This document shows, piece by piece, positions 1 through 13,094 of a DNA stretch of 64,000 nucleotides. The translations under genes and the position numbers were made by a program. This DNA comes from Proales similis. Taxonomy: Eukaryota > Rotifera > Eurotatoria > Ploima > Proalidae. Under the pieces are notes generated by a model. The model had not been told where the DNA came from and did not search any database. It saw nothing but the letters and a program-made list of their open reading frames with translations. How positions within the stretch are numbered: the first letter of the stretch is position 1; each line of letters begins with the position of its first letter. The DNA lies in the NCBI GenBank assembly GCA_019059635.1, contig JAGVRJ010000005.1, forward strand, positions 2,232,001 to 2,296,000, read 5' to 3'.

Positions 1-3000
1 CTGAACGCGCGCCTATTCGCCGAACAGTTTGTCGCCGAGCAGAACGAGCCGAGCTCGCTGAGCGTAAAGCAGAAGAGCAAGTCACTTGAGCCGAGCGCCG
101 TCCGGCTACAGCCGAGCAACAAGTCGGCCACTGTGTTGGCGACCAGCAGCAGTAGGAGCAACAACAAAGAGCTGCCTCTAAAGGCCGACAGAAGCGCCAC
201 TCTTTCTCGTCAAGCGGCCAAGGAAATGCTCAGCGGCCAAAGTGGCGCCACGTATCGACACCAGGCGGCGTTCAAGAACACATTTGTGCACGCGTTCATG
301 ATGCCGCCCGATTTGTCGGTCAGGCGTCGAGCGCCGAGCAACATGTTCAAGCTTTCCGGCAGCCTGAACACGGTCGACCACGCCGTCTGTCTGCGGGTGC
401 TCGTTCATCTGTTCTGGTCGTGCGTTTGCCTGCTCGAGTCCGACTATGAGCACGAGTACGTGCTCGCGCTGCAAGTGATCCAGGAAGTGCTCAAACACGT
501 GAACTTGAACGCCGGCCTGGCCGACAACGGCCAGCTGCTTGTGCACAAGAACGAGCTGCGCACCAGTCTCGAGCTCTTTGCCTTCAAGATCAACTGGCCT
601 GACTTTCCGGGCCTGCAGAACTTGCTGTTCAAAGGCCTGGCTTCGAGCACGACAGACGTCCGAGAGGCGAGCGAGCGTCTCATCATTCAGCTAGTTCCGC
701 ACTCTTGCTACTTGAACCTTGTTGACCCGCAGAGTAGCCAGTTCCACGGCATGTTGCCCATCAGCATGAGCCTGAGTGCTCTTATGCCCAGTTTGATAGT
801 GAACTTCGAGCGGCCGAACATGACCTGCTTGAGAGCGGTAGACGCCCTCAGCTCGGCACTGACCGAACGACTCAAGCACGTGGAAAAGGCGGCCAAGAAC
901 AAGAGCGGCAAATGTGAAAAGCTGAAAAATCTCATTCACATAATCGGCCTCTACTCGACCGGCTCGTTTGGCAAGGACGACGCCAGATGGACAAAGTGCG
1001 TGGTCACTTATCTCACCGAGTACTTTCAACTCTGCCAGGCGGACGAGGAGCAGCCAGGCGAGCTGAAATACTCGCACGGCTGGATCTTGCTCTGGATCGA
1101 AATGATCGACAAGCAGACCGGCGCCTACCAGAGAGCCGCCCTCAAGTGTCTTCATTCGCTGCTCGCCTTTGTCGACTACGGCCAAGTGAACGCGTTCATA
1201 AACGATCAGCTGATTCGAACTCTGGTCAAATACTTGAACACGAGTCTGCACCAAGACTTGATCGAGCTCGTCAGGCTGGTCGTCAATAGATCGTCGTCGC
1301 TGCTCAGTCTCGATCAAAAGAGCCAGTTCAAAAAAGAACTGCCCGGTCGAACGCTCAACTTTGAGCTTGACGTCAAGTCGCTGCTAAACACCGACTCAAA
1401 CGAGTCGGCCGAGCGCCTCTATCAACGCTTCGACGCCTATTTGCGCGATCACAACGAGACGCAGTCGTCAGTCTGTGGCTGGAAACGGCCGGCCGCCTGC
1501 CAGTCTCGCACCCGGGATAGGCTATTCTCGCTGCTGAACGCAGTCAGCAAGCATCAGTCAAATCAGAGTGTTCACGAGCTCGAGTTCGAGTCGGCCAGCA
1601 TGAAGAAAGCCAACAGCGTGATATTCGAGAGCTCATTGAACAGTTCAGAAACGAACCAGCACGCGTCCACATACGACGCCTCTCTGAGCACTTCGGACAG
1701 CTCGGCTGCCCTCAAGAAGCAATCATCGTTGTCGTCGTCGGCAGCGTCGGGCAGCAACTTCAATCGTCGCACTTCGTCATCAAACTCGCTGTCGAACAGT
1801 TCGCCGATCGGCTCCTATTCGAGTCCGGGCAAGAAAGTGCGTGCGCCGCTGGTTCCAGCCGTCTCCAAGGTCAACGAGGAGGCCAACCATCCGGACGACA
1901 ACAATTTCATAAGCTACACGTTCTCGTTCCTGGACGAGCTTGAAAGCCAAGAAGGCGACAGCCCGAAGCAGAGAACCGACGAGGCAAACGCCAACGAGCA
2001 AGCATATGAGAACTTTCCTTGGCATGTCATTCATCCGGCCACGGACGAGCCACGTGTCAACCACCATCCGCCAGTGAACAAGTCAAAAACGCTGCCGACC
2101 AGTGGCAGCAGCAAACTGTCCAACTCGTTCAAAATGCCGTCGATGCTGGGCGCCAAAATGAAGCCGATCGCGCCGCGAGCCAAAGCGTTCGCCACCATCG
2201 GAGTGGTCGGCGGCCAACAGGCTCTCAGCCGCCTGAGCGAAATGAGCAAAACCGAGAGCTCCGACTCAATTCAGAATGTGAGCTCAACCGCGGCCTCCAG
2301 CAACGTGGTCGATGAACGAAAGCGTTCGGTGACCAGGATTGTCAAGTCGGACAGCCTTCAGAACATTCTTTTCCGCAGCGCTAAACAGAACGCGCCCAGA
2401 GCGCCCCAGACCGGCGCCGATCTAAGGTCTGCCCACAAGTGATTTCTTTGCCCATTCAAAACAGCACTCCATCTCCTCCTCATCCGCCTGCGATCATCGT
2501 CCGTCCGAACAAATCGTTCGCAATTGTCCGCTATTCATCTAAATCAACGATCGTGCCATTCACGACTGATTCTCTCTTTCTCTTCTTTCTTCTCTCTTTC
2601 TCCCGTCTTTCATTCATTCGCTGCTCGCAACAAAGGCGCCCAAGGATCTAAGGGTAGGTCGGTTCAAGTCATTTTCTGGTTGTGGTTGTGTTCGTAGCCT
2701 GTCTCGTACTAATTTCCGTCGGCTGGCGTTGCTTTGTCCTCACTGGTGCTAGTAATTGGCTTTTACTTGAACCCACTAACAGCCGTTCTCTTAGTCAATT
2801 TAAATCGCTCTCTGGTTTTCTTTGCTATTCTCCGTTCAATGTGCTGCTTTTAGTCTTTTTGCTGCTTCAAATTCACTTTCGTCTTCAAATTTTGCCCCTT
2901 TCCAATTTGCCCGATCTAACGCCGCTTTTCGTTTGATTATTTTAGCCGCCTGTCGCAGCCAAACGTGGTCTACGAGCACATTGGCGACAGTGTCTGCTTG

Positions 3001-4417
3001 GCCAACGAATCGATGATTATCGTGCAGTCGGCGAGTAGGCCAAGCAATCTGGCTACAACTGCAGCCGCCAGCACCACCACCAACAGCAATGGCATCCAAG
3101 TGCCCAGAATTCGAATCTACAGCGTGGGCGAACTGGATCAGTACAGAGAAGAGTCGAGTCCGGAGGCGATCTCGTCCGGACGAAGTAGATCAGAACGACG
3201 CACTTGGTCGGGCGGCGAGGAACTCGCTCGGCACCTGCACGAGTTGAACCAGCCCGTGGCCGACAATTCTTGGCTCGAATGCTTCCAGACCGCGCACAGC
3301 AGACCAAGCGTCTATCTGGCCTATCTGGAGAGAGGCGAGCGTGTCGAGCACGAATGGTCGCGGCATTACCTGAACGTGATCGAATCGAGCTCGGGCTCGG
3401 CCGCTTCCATTCTGCGCACTACTTACTTGTTCAAGCGGGTGTTTATAAACACGAAGCGCCGTCTGTGCTCACTGATCGACAACTGCTGGTCGCACTTGAG
3501 ATGCGACCCGGACAGCTGCTTTGAGAGCGTCGAGGCCAATCTAGTCAGCATGATCGGTTTAGTAAACGACAAGCTCGAATGTCCGGTGATTTACTTCGAT
3601 GCGTCGAGTGTGTCGCTGTCGCCTCTTCTCTTCGAGCAGCATCGTCAGCTTGTCTGGGAGACGGTGGAGAACTTCGACACCTACTTGTTCCTAGAGAACT
3701 CGCTGGGCCAGCTGCTCGCTCATTTGAACGACTCTAGCGAGGAGGGCAGAGACAACTGCCTGAGACAGGTAAGTCAGGCCACTCGCCGCAGATTCCGATT
3801 AGCTTTGATTAACCACTCGGTCGTGTCGCAGAAAGTCGAGCTCGTCCAAAAGTGCTGCAAACTCTGCTCTCAGCTGATGGTCATCTTCCAGACATACGAG
3901 CAGCTGACCGCTCGTCTCAGAGCCGAGCTCTCCGCCCTCGAAATAGGCCAGGACCGATCGAACGAGCTCGCCTCTCTCTGGCAGTGTCTGGGTGCCCAAG
4001 AGCCCAATGATTCGAATCCTGACCACGATTTGCACCATCGGACCAGTCCATTGCATTCGGACGAGCTGCTCGACTATGTCATCGAGCTCATTCGCACAGA
4101 GGACTACCCGAACGCCATTCGCCAGTTCAGACTCTTTCAGCAGTGCTGGCCTCAATGGTTCGAACACTTCGACCTTGACTTTCTCCTGCTCTACCTGTGC
4201 GAGCAGTCACAAAACGACGGTAAGTCACACCAGGCCTAAAAATCATGTCCCTTTCATTTTTACCCGGCGCCTGTTTGCAGATTTGATCGCGTTCATTGAG
4301 CTCTGCAGTGAGCTGGACCAGTTCAAAGAGGAAATGTTCAAATGCAGCATTCGCATAAAAAGCCTGCTCGACTCGATTCACACGAATCACGTGAAAGCGC
4401 GAATCAAAAGCTTCTAG
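1..4417 (+). CDS. fry: Furry (FRY) homologue, C-terminal part, 5' partial
   Basis: This is the C-terminal 1282 residues of Furry, a giant scaffold that activates NDR/LATS kinases and shapes cell protrusions and dendrites. The frame is open from base 1, so the gene starts outside the window. Exons are 1-2438, 2946-4219 and 4281-4417. The first donor could instead be at 2426/2427, which is in the same phase. Furry-specific blocks are visible: a HEAT-like region (about residues 150-440), ELPGRTLNFELDV, a GWKRP...SRTRDRL segment, a Ser-rich low-complexity linker (about 520-790) and a helical C-terminus ending in IKSF. The last two exons join cleanly by phase. Intron 1 is 507 nt, long for this window, and holds an unused good donor near 2653. 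Identification rests on recalled vertebrate FRY blocks and is strong. Confidence 0.92.
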
Positions 4418-6063
4418 CTTGAACCGCCTCGCTTCGGCACCGGGCCTGAGCGACTCGACACTCTGGACGTAGGCACAACAGCCTAGAACAGGCCAGACAG
4501 CGTGAAATCTTTCGCTTCTCTATTTGTCTGCTCTCTTCCGTCGCCTTGTTCGCTGTGTTGCTGGGCTTCGTCCGCCTATATTTCTTTCCATATCTGCGGC
4601 CTGTCTTTATTTATTCATTTGTCTTGAATGTTCAATTTCAGTTCACAGTGTAAAAGCCGACAAAACCACATTTTCCATTTTTCTATTTTAACACTCAACA
4701 TGAGGAGGAGGTCGTCGTCGTCGCATATTGATTGTAAATAAAACAAAGTGAAAACAGCAATAAACACAACAGCACAATAACCTTCAATTGAATTGTAGCG
4801 GCTGTCAATTGAATGCGAAAATAATAAGCCCTGGGAAGCAAATAAGTGAAGAAGATGGATGGGAAAAATCGATAGCGGTGCTGACTGACGAGCGGTGATG
4901 AGCTCTATCAGCACGTCGAAGCCTCCATCCGTCGAGGCAACAAGTCGCCGAGCGGCTCAATCGAAACAGACACACAAAGCTTGACAGGCGTTCAGCTGCA
5001 GTATGACTTGCGCTCTCCTTGGTGACGGGACGCGCACACGCATACACGCGCAAGAGCGAGGAGCCATTTTCCCCGCACTTTCTCGTCTCCATTTCGTAAT
5101 TTGGTCGTTAGAGCTTAAACGATGCGTAGCGAGCGAGTCCACACACGCCCGATTGCTCGCGCGGCATTAGAAAGCAAGTCTGCATTGGCATTTGTGGCCT
5201 CTTTAATCATCTGTATGAAGAGAATTATGTGACACGAACTTGAGCACAAAAAGCAGACAGATTTGACAGCGAATGTGTGCATGTTCAAATGAGAGAATCA
5301 GAGAGACAGTCTAACAGAAAGAGAGAAGAATGGCCCGTTCTATTCTGGGTAGCGTGATCTCGACACAAAAGTGACAGCAGCTGCAATCAGGAAGATTGGT
5401 AAGAGATCTGCGCCACTAGACAGGCTCGTCTCTCAGTTATTGTTGATATTGGTCGCTCAAGGCTCGGCTCGCTCTAGTTTGAGTTTATGCAGGCACACAA
5501 CTGCGCCTTTTCTCTTTCATAATATTGCGCAAATAATGCAAGAGTTCATTGGAAAGGAGCTTGCTACAAGGCAAGAGTAGTCGCACTAGTGAAGCAACAG
5601 CTTCGCCGCGAAACGTCCTATTGGCTGACGAGTTTCAGCTCAAGTGCCTCCCCATTTACATTCATGACAAGCGCGATGCTGGAGCGAAAGGCCATTCATC
5701 GCTCTTCTACTTCCTTCTTTAACTGGCAATAATTTGTGCGCCATTGCGATTGTGCAAAAGCGCGCACATTGCCTCGCTTTCATTGCATCATAATAATTTA
5801 TTTGAGTTGGCAAAGTAGGCAGCAAAGCGGGCCAAGAAGCAAAAAATCGATCGCGGGCCCACTATTTTTAGCGTTCGGCAGCTCGACTCGCCTCACATTC
5901 GGCTCTGGCAGCGTTGGCTCACCGCCTGCCTGCTTCTGTCTTGCCTCTGTCTGCCTGGCTGCTCGAAAGTCGAGCTTTTAATTGATCCGACGCATCAAAC
6001 TTGCTGAATTTCATTCATTTCAACTGACTTGTTTGCTTTAGAGCACCAGTCCAATACCCAAAC
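4418..6063. other. fry 3' UTR and complexin upstream region
   Basis: No coding region is supported here. An AATAAA at 4737-4742 is the likely fry poly(A) signal, about 320 nt after its stop. The rest is unique sequence leading into complexin, whose 5' UTR exon may end just before the AG at about 6041. Short open frames here lack any recognisable domain. Confidence 0.6.
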
Positions 6064-7092
6064 ATGGCCACGTTCATCGCCAAGCAGCTAATCGGAAGCA
6101 AGCTGGACAGCGTTAAAGGTAAATTCGTCGCCCCGCTCTCTCTCTCTCTCCCTCTTCTATTTGCCTCCATGTGTGTGTCCTGTTTCCGTTGCCAATCGTC
6201 GATTCGTAATTGAATTTCATTCGTTTGTCTCAGACGTGCTGTCGGGTAAAGACGTCAATTATTCAGAGCTGTTTCACTCTGCTCGCAACGAATAACCCGA
6301 TCGGTTCTTAACGCGACTAAGCGACGAGTTTGCTTGCTAATTCTCATTAATCTCACTTGATTGAACCTTGAGGCTAATTCTGGCCTCGGCTGATTAACCA
6401 AGTTGCACTTGCGAATGCTTAATCTTCAATGCGGGCGTTTGAATCGCGTGTCTAACGCTGTCGTTGCTAAAATTAGAGCTTGCCGGCGACAAGAAAGACG
6501 AAGAGGAGAAGAAGGGACCCACGCCTGAAGAGGAGGCCGAGGTTAGATCTAGTTGTTTTATTGTTTCGTTCGAGCATTCTACTCAAACTGTGCTCAACAG
6601 CTTCTGGAAGCGAGACGCGAAGAAGAAGAGCGACGTCGCAACAAGTACGCCAAAATGGAAGCCGACAGAGAGAAGGTTCGCCAAGGCATTCGCGACAAAG
6701 TAAACCATCCATCCGACGTCAGAGCGCCACCGATTCGTTTCTTAACTTTGAATCCTAACAAACGAAAAGTACAACCTGAAAAAGCCGGAGGAGAAGCTGC
6801 CACCGCCTTTGCCCGAGTTGGACTCGTCACTGAACGCAAAGAAGAAATCGCCCGCTCAGTTGGCCATCGACGAGGACGATGGTAAGTGAAGCGCCTTGTC
6901 TCTTGTCTCGGCCTATTGATTCAGGCAACTTGTGTTCGGCTTGAAGACTTCAATCCGATCAAAATGGCCACTGACTTGTTCGGCTCGGTCAAATCGAGTT
7001 TGTCTGGCATTCAGCTTCCGTTCGGCTTCGGCGGCGGTGGAAACGCAACTGGCGGTGGTGCTGCAGGAAGCAGCAGCGGTGCAAGCAACTGA
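6064..7092 (+). CDS. cpx: Complexin
   Basis: Complexin is a small cytosolic protein that binds the assembled SNARE bundle and both clamps and promotes synaptic vesicle fusion. Six exons fit by phase: 6064-6118, 6234-6245, 6477-6541, 6601-6699, 6770-6881 and 6947-7092, giving 162 residues. The start MATFIAKQLIGSKL matches the family N-terminus. The central SNARE-binding helix (about residues 55-82) reads RNKYAKMEADREKVRQGIRD. The C-terminus is Gly/Ser-rich after an amphipathic segment (LFGSVKSSLSGIQLPF). It ends in GASN and has no CAAX box, so membrane targeting would rely on the amphipathic segment. Exon 2 is only 12 nt. The last acceptor (TGAAG) was chosen because the better-looking CAG upstream gives an immediate stop. 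Confidence 0.92.
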
Positions 7093-7523
7093 AACTTTAT
7101 TTCACTCGTGCAATTGCCGTTCAAAAGCACCAATTGATCGTTTGTAGTCGTTCATGTTACCATTCGGCCCCTTTTGATTTTCACGAGGCGACTCGTTGTC
7201 AGATTTGCTATCTGCCTGTCTCTCTCTGTCTATCCCTGTGTCTATCTGTGTGCTCATTTTAACCGAAAAAGACTCGTCAATAGCTAATTAGCTAATTAAA
7301 ATTTAACCTCTCTTGTCTCGAAACGCATTTCCACGTCGAATTTTGTGTCGTTTATTTATTCCATTCAAGTCGGCCCGATTTATAGAGAATAATTGGCTTT
7401 TTCAATTTAATAAAGAATTGAAGACGAAAAAGAAGAATTTTGCCAACCAGCAGCAAGCCAAAAAGAAAAACAAGGGAAAGCGACGAAATTTTGGAGCCCA
7501 ATTTTGGCGATAAAATTCGATGG
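7093..7523. other. Convergent 3' ends of complexin and LRRC9
   Basis: The two 3' UTRs face each other. The complexin signal AATAAA is at 7409-7414 (+), and the LRRC9 signal (TTTATT on +) is at 7351-7356. The signals have passed each other, so the mature 3' ends should overlap by roughly 60-100 nt. Confidence 0.6.
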
Positions 7524-10500
7524 TCAAAAAGGTCGATTTCGGCCATGTTGGTTTTTGGCCGAGCGCTCTTGCTGCTGCTGCTGCTGGGATGACTGTTGCT
7601 GTTGTTGGCTCATTGAAGGCATTTGCGTCTGGTTGCGAGCTCGAGGCAAAGAGGCGCCTGTGTTGAGAAATCCGTTGCGGTCCATGAACGACTTGATTCG
7701 GGGCGAGCCGCCGAACAGCAGCTGACTGTCTATTTGGTTGATGCTCATCGGATTCGTGATTATGGGTGGCGCAGTGGGCACCACGCCGCTCAGAAAGAAC
7801 TGCTGCTGCTGCTGTTGGGCTTGTAGCTGCTCGTTGAAATAGTATTCGGCTCTCATTTGATCTTCGTCGGTGATCTCGATCAAGTCGAGCACTTTGAGAC
7901 GTCTGAGCTTGAAGACGGCCGTGATGCGGTAGTGCGGCCGGCGTGAGATCGGGTTGTTTATGAGCGACAAGTCGAATAAATGCGTCATGTCTGCGAGCCG
8001 GTCGAGCTCGTTGAACTCGTTTATCTTGTTGCTGGCCAGATAAAGTTTCTGAACGTTTTTCAGCGCGTCGAAATGAGCCAGATCTCTGAGGCGGTTCTCT
8101 TCTACATGCAGCTCGACAAGACGAAACGCCTGGCCGACGAACGAGCTCTCAGTCAAGAAGCGAATCTTGTTCTTGTCCAGAACAAGCTCGCGCAGATCGC
8201 GTAGAGTCTCGATGCCTTCAATTTTGGCTATTTCGTTGCCCTGAAGAAAGAGCGCCTTGAGCGAACTGAGACGACCGATCTGCAGCGAGACAAGGTCCGA
8301 TATTCCGTTGTAGCCCAAGTGCAGCACTTCCAAGTTGGGCAGAATGGGCTCGTTCGTGTTGTACATGGCGGCCAGTTCTGTGTTGGCCACGCTTGACTTT
8401 ATGCGCGGCAGAATCGACTCGATGCGGTTGTTGTTCAAGCAGAGCACTTTAAGGCTTTTGAGAAACACCAGACTCGAGAACGTGGTCAATGCGTTGTTCT
8501 CCAAATTGAGCGAGCGCAGGTTCTCAAACTGCTGCGCTGTCTGCAGATACGAGCCGCCCAGGTCGACCTGTTTTATGGAGCACATGGCGAACTCGAGCAC
8601 CTTCAGCTCGTTTAGTTGGCACTGCGCGTACTTCTCGGCGATAAAGTCACAGGTGAGCTTGCCGCCGAACGCGTCGCGCGCCTGCGCACACTCGCCCGCC
8701 TCTACGCTCTGGCCGTCCAGACTGCGCAAGTTGCGCAAATGATACAGAACGAACAGACGGTACTTGGCCTCTGTGCACATTGGATTGCACCAGAGGTCGC
8801 ACATGCTCAGATTGGCGAGCTCCTTCAAGTGATAGACGTCGCGAAGGCTCTCGATCTGATTGAAACTTGCGTAGAACTCGACCAGTGAGGGCAGTTGCCG
8901 AATGAACTTGAGACTGCTCACTCGGTTTTTGTTCATTGACAAGTAGACCAGATTGGGCAAGTTGGGCCAGTGCTGCGACTCGTCATCGCTGCCGTTCTCG
9001 TCGAGACGGATCTCGTTCGAGTCCAGATTCAGTCGCCTCAGTGATTTCAAGTGCTCGATGCCTTGCATTGAGTCGAGCAGATTATTTGCGGCCGACAGCT
9101 CCTCTATTTTCAAACACTTGTCGAGGCCTTCCACTCGACTGATGCAGTTGTTGTCGAACGAAAGCCATCTCAAATTCGGCAAGTAGTCGAGCTCGCTCAG
9201 TTTGAACAAGCCCTGGCCGCTCAGATTTAGGAGAGTGATCTGACTGAGGTTCACTGAGCTGCGGCCACGCTCGCTCATTGAGCCCGTTCGTTGACGAGTT
9301 GAGGCCACCTCTACCAGCGGCAGCTCGAACAGCTCGGTCACAAAGTGAAAGTTGAGACTGCGCGGTCGATGGTCCACTCGCCGTCCGCAGACCTTCACCA
9401 TCTCTCGACCGAGTCGCACCTTGGCGTCCGCAAAATCCTTCTCCTCGGAGCTCAAGCGTTCGCCGTTGTAATGCGTCAGACTGCGCAGCGAGTAGGAAAT
9501 TATCGAGCGCAGTTTGCTCGCTCGTTCGAGTCGATTCTCGCTCAGGTTCAGGCTTATGAGCGTGGGAAAGTGCTTTCGCAGCTTGGGCCACAGCTCGCTC
9601 AGATCTGCCAGTCGATTGTGTCCAAGGTCCAAATAGGCCGTTTTAAACTGACACTACACGTTGGCGTTAAGCGAACCGCAATGGCGAACTGAAGGCCAAT
9701 GAACGGAATTTACCTTTAAACTGCCGATTTGGCTGATTCGGTTGTAGCTGAGATCGACGTGTTCCACTTGACTCTGCTCGAGAAGGCATCTCATGGCAAA
9801 TTTGAGCAAAAATTGAAGACTTGGACATACCAACGAGTCGAGCGGCTCGAGCGACGTGAAGTGATTGAACGAGAGCGAGAGCTTCTTCAAGCTCTTCAGC
9901 TGGTTGAACGGGTATTGTCCGAACGAGTTCAGTTTGCAGTTGTGAAGGTTGAGCTCGGTGATAGTGGCGAGATCGCGGCCAAGAGACGAGCGCAGCTCAG
10001 CCTCGACCGCCTCTTCAACAATTCTCTCGCCGTCGTCAGCCTCGCCGTCGTCGCTGATCGGCTCCAACTCTTCGTCGACAAAAGTGGGCACGGGCTTGCC
10101 ATTCAACGCCTCGAGCTCTTTCTCGAACATGCTCGCCAAGTTGAACTGGGCAGACGAAGCAAGTTTCGTTGAAGCGAAAGCCTGAGAAGAGCGAACGGGA
10201 CATTTACCTTGTTGAGATACTCGAACTCGATCAAGTACTCGGGCAGGGCGAGCTCTGGCTCGAACAGGAACCATTCGCCTTGACGCGTCTCGCATTCACA
10301 GTTGCCTGCGCCGATTAAACCTTTTCTCACACCGGCCGCGTTCGGGTACAGCTCGGGCGTGATTCTGTTCAAGAATCTCAGAAGAATTCAAAACATCGAA
10401 AATTTGACCTCGCGTACCCTTTGGCGGCGTATTCCTCGAATCGATGAGTGAGCAACTTGCACACGAGCACAGATCCTGTCAAAGCGACAACTGAAACAAA

Positions 10501-12652
10501 TGAGCCCAGACGAGCATTGATCACGGCCTACCGTGTTTGTAGAGGGCGTTGGACGAGTATTTGGACGTTTGCTTGGAACTCAGCGATTCGATGCGATTTT
10601 GGTCAGCCAGACCGAGGCTGTTTGTAAATGGAACCGCCTGTTCGTAGCCGCATTTCTTTTTCTCACATTGAGTCTTTGGGGCGGAACCGAACGGTCGAGC
10701 GAAGCTTACCTTGTACTCGTCGATTGACGCAAATCCGCTATCGAGGATTGAAAACAGCTCTTCGTCCACGGATCCGAATTTGGGCGACCATCGGTAAAAC
10801 AAGTAGTCCATCTTCTTCCTGATCGACGGCCTGAACGAGTGAGAGGGCACATTTAAAAGGAGACTTAGCCGGTCAAGCTGGCTGGCGGCCACTTACTTGT
10901 TAAGGGCGTAGTCGACCTCATCGAGCTCTTCCATTAGCAGGTCCTCGAATCGTCCGATCAGATTGCGATTCGTGATTCGGATCACTTGCTTCACTTTGAC
11001 GCCGCTTATTTGCAGGTCTTGGTAGTCGAGTGCGCAGAAGCGTGACACAAGCAAATCGTGGCAGCAGACGAACCTTAAAACCAAAAAAGGACGATCAGCT
11101 TCTCCTGGGCCAAGTGTCACCTTGCCGACAGGCAGAGAGACAAACCAAGGATCTGATGGAGTTGAGAATTCGAACTTCAAGTTGCCGCTGAGCGAGAGTT
11201 CGAGTTGAATGAGACGCCGTTTGAACGTCAGGTCGCGTAAGAGAGCGCCAAGAGAAATTTGAAGCTGAAACTCGAGTCTGGTGATCAATACATTCATCAG
11301 CTCGGAGAGAAAAAGCACCGCATTGAGAGCTTACGATTTTAGGTTCGCCTCGAGCTCGCTCCGTTTGGCGACCGCTGACTCTGATTCACCGCTTTCTGTG
11401 CAGCTCTGCTCGCTGCGAGTTTTGCGCTCAAGTTCACGCAGCGCCTTGCGCGTCGGCCAACTCAACTTTTTCTTTATGAACTGCATCTTCCTCATCAGCT
11501 CCTCCATTTCGGTGTTCACCCGATTCGAGCGCATGTAGTACCAGAGCTTTTTCTTGTTCACGGTCGACTATTCAAGCCAAGACTAGAATGAGACTGCTGA
11601 CGAAGGGAGAAAAGAGGAGAGCGGCCTACGTCGGCGAGCTCCTTCACCATCCGGCTGGACACGTTCATGCAGTCGAGTGTGTTGAGCGAGGGCAAGTGGA
11701 ACAGCGTGAATATGGCGTAATTGCTCAGGCTTGTGACTGGACACTGTCCATGCATTGGATCGCTCATGTAGAGCGACTTGAGACTGGGCAGTTTTTGCAG
11801 ATGGCAAATTTCCTTTTTATTCTATTCTTGGCTTAAATTTCTTTTGGGCTCGTTGGCAAGCGTCATTACCTGAAGCGATTCGATCGGATTTGCCGACAAA
11901 TTCAGCGACTCCAGATTGAGCAGAGGCCCAAGCGAGGCTCCTTTGCCACACGATTGAGTGAAGAGAAGACAAGCAGTGGGCAAGAGAACGAGTTTTACCA
12001 ATTTGCCTGATTCGATTGCCGGCCAGGTTGAGTTCGAGCAGTTCGCTCATGTGATCAAGTCCCTGTTCGATAAGGACGCTTCAGAGAACCGTTCGATTTG
12101 CCGATTTTGGCGTTTGACTTACCTCGATCCTCTCTATTTGGTTGTCGCTCAGCCAGAGGACTTCTAAATTCAGCATTTCCAAATTCTCTATTCGACTCAG
12201 CTGATTCGAGTACAAATAGAGCTTTCTCAGGCTGCGGCAATTTTTCAAGCCGTCTATTCGCTAAGGCGCCAGAGTTGGACGATTGAAATGCGACGGCGAA
12301 GGGGGCTCCGACTTACTTTGAGCTGACACTCGACTATCCACAGCTCGCTGAGGTTGATGCACGTCGCCAGATTGGTGATCGCCTCGAGCTCTTGCGCCAC
12401 AATCCGAAGCTCACTCAAGTTGGGAAACTTCTCCAAATGCATGATGGTGCCAAAGCCGCTGAAGAACATTTCTATCTCATGAACGCTGTCGTCCACCACG
12501 AACTTGCCCGACTTGAACTTGTCACTGTTGAGGCCGTTGGCGACACACTTTAATCGCCAGAATGAGCGTTTGGCAGAATACGGAGGTCAAAGTGGCAAAA
12601 AAGCTACCAGCTCTTCGAGAACGGCGTCCATTTGTTCACTCGAGTTTGCCAT
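7524..12652 (-). CDS. lrrc9: Leucine-rich repeat protein LRRC9
   Basis: This is a 1434-residue orthologue of LRRC9 (human 1453). Fifteen exons run on the minus strand: 12652-12608, 12547-12317, 12260-12123, 12062-11999, 11940-11870, 11812-11630, 11567-11335, 11277-11146, 11073-10897, 10830-10710, 10637-10532, about 10490-10419, 10376-10208, 10145-9714 and 9653-7524. An N-terminal LRR block is followed by a non-LRR middle (SRFCALDYQDLQISGVKVK; PEYLIEFEYL) and a long C-terminal LRR block. It ends in a Gln-rich tail (about the last 90 residues) that human LRRC9 lacks. The start MANSSEQMDAV was chosen because EELCVANGL aligns with the vertebrate N-terminus. The molecular role is poorly known; the gene is associated with ciliated cells. 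The junction near 10430-10490 is uncertain by one base. Confidence 0.9.
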
Positions 12653-13094
12653 CTCGACTCGAGCCGTATCGACTAATCCACAAATTCAGGCTGAGCTCGC
12701 GCAGTCGAGCAAAATCCCGACCGGTTGCCATGGCAGCACTCTACTGCCTCCTTTTCTCTCTACTCATGCGAGGTTTTGATTGGCGCTCACTCTCATTTCT
12801 GGTGAGTGTCTTCGTCTTTGAAATGTGAGACGCGCATGAACACAAACGATTAGAGCGAGAAATGTAGAGTCGAACTCGAATTTATTGGCTAGGAAGAAGA
12901 GAAAACGAGTGGAAAGATTCGAGCTGTGGGCTGATTCGCTTTCGCTCAATCAAACAAACAATCTGTGGCCCTTTGTTTCATCAGTCTAACAGTAGAAAAC
13001 AAAAGTTATCGCAATATCTCTTATTCAAATGTAGAGTTTGATCGGGTGCTCGTCTGCCGAGCAAGAGCTGGCTGAGAACCGAGTGTCAGGGAGT
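12653..13094. other. TRPM 3' UTR / LRRC9 promoter interval
   Basis: There are 442 nt between two genes on the minus strand. The reverse-strand AATAAA (TTTATT at 12881-12886) lies about 210 nt past the TRPM stop and is its likely poly(A) signal. That leaves about 230 nt for the LRRC9 promoter and 5' UTR. No TATA box was seen. Confidence 0.5.

Noticed and set aside
10172-10207. A 26-nt intron in LRRC9
   Set aside because: The nearest AG gives 26 nt, but a CCCAG further on gives a normal 62-nt intron in the correct phase (10146-10207) and was used.
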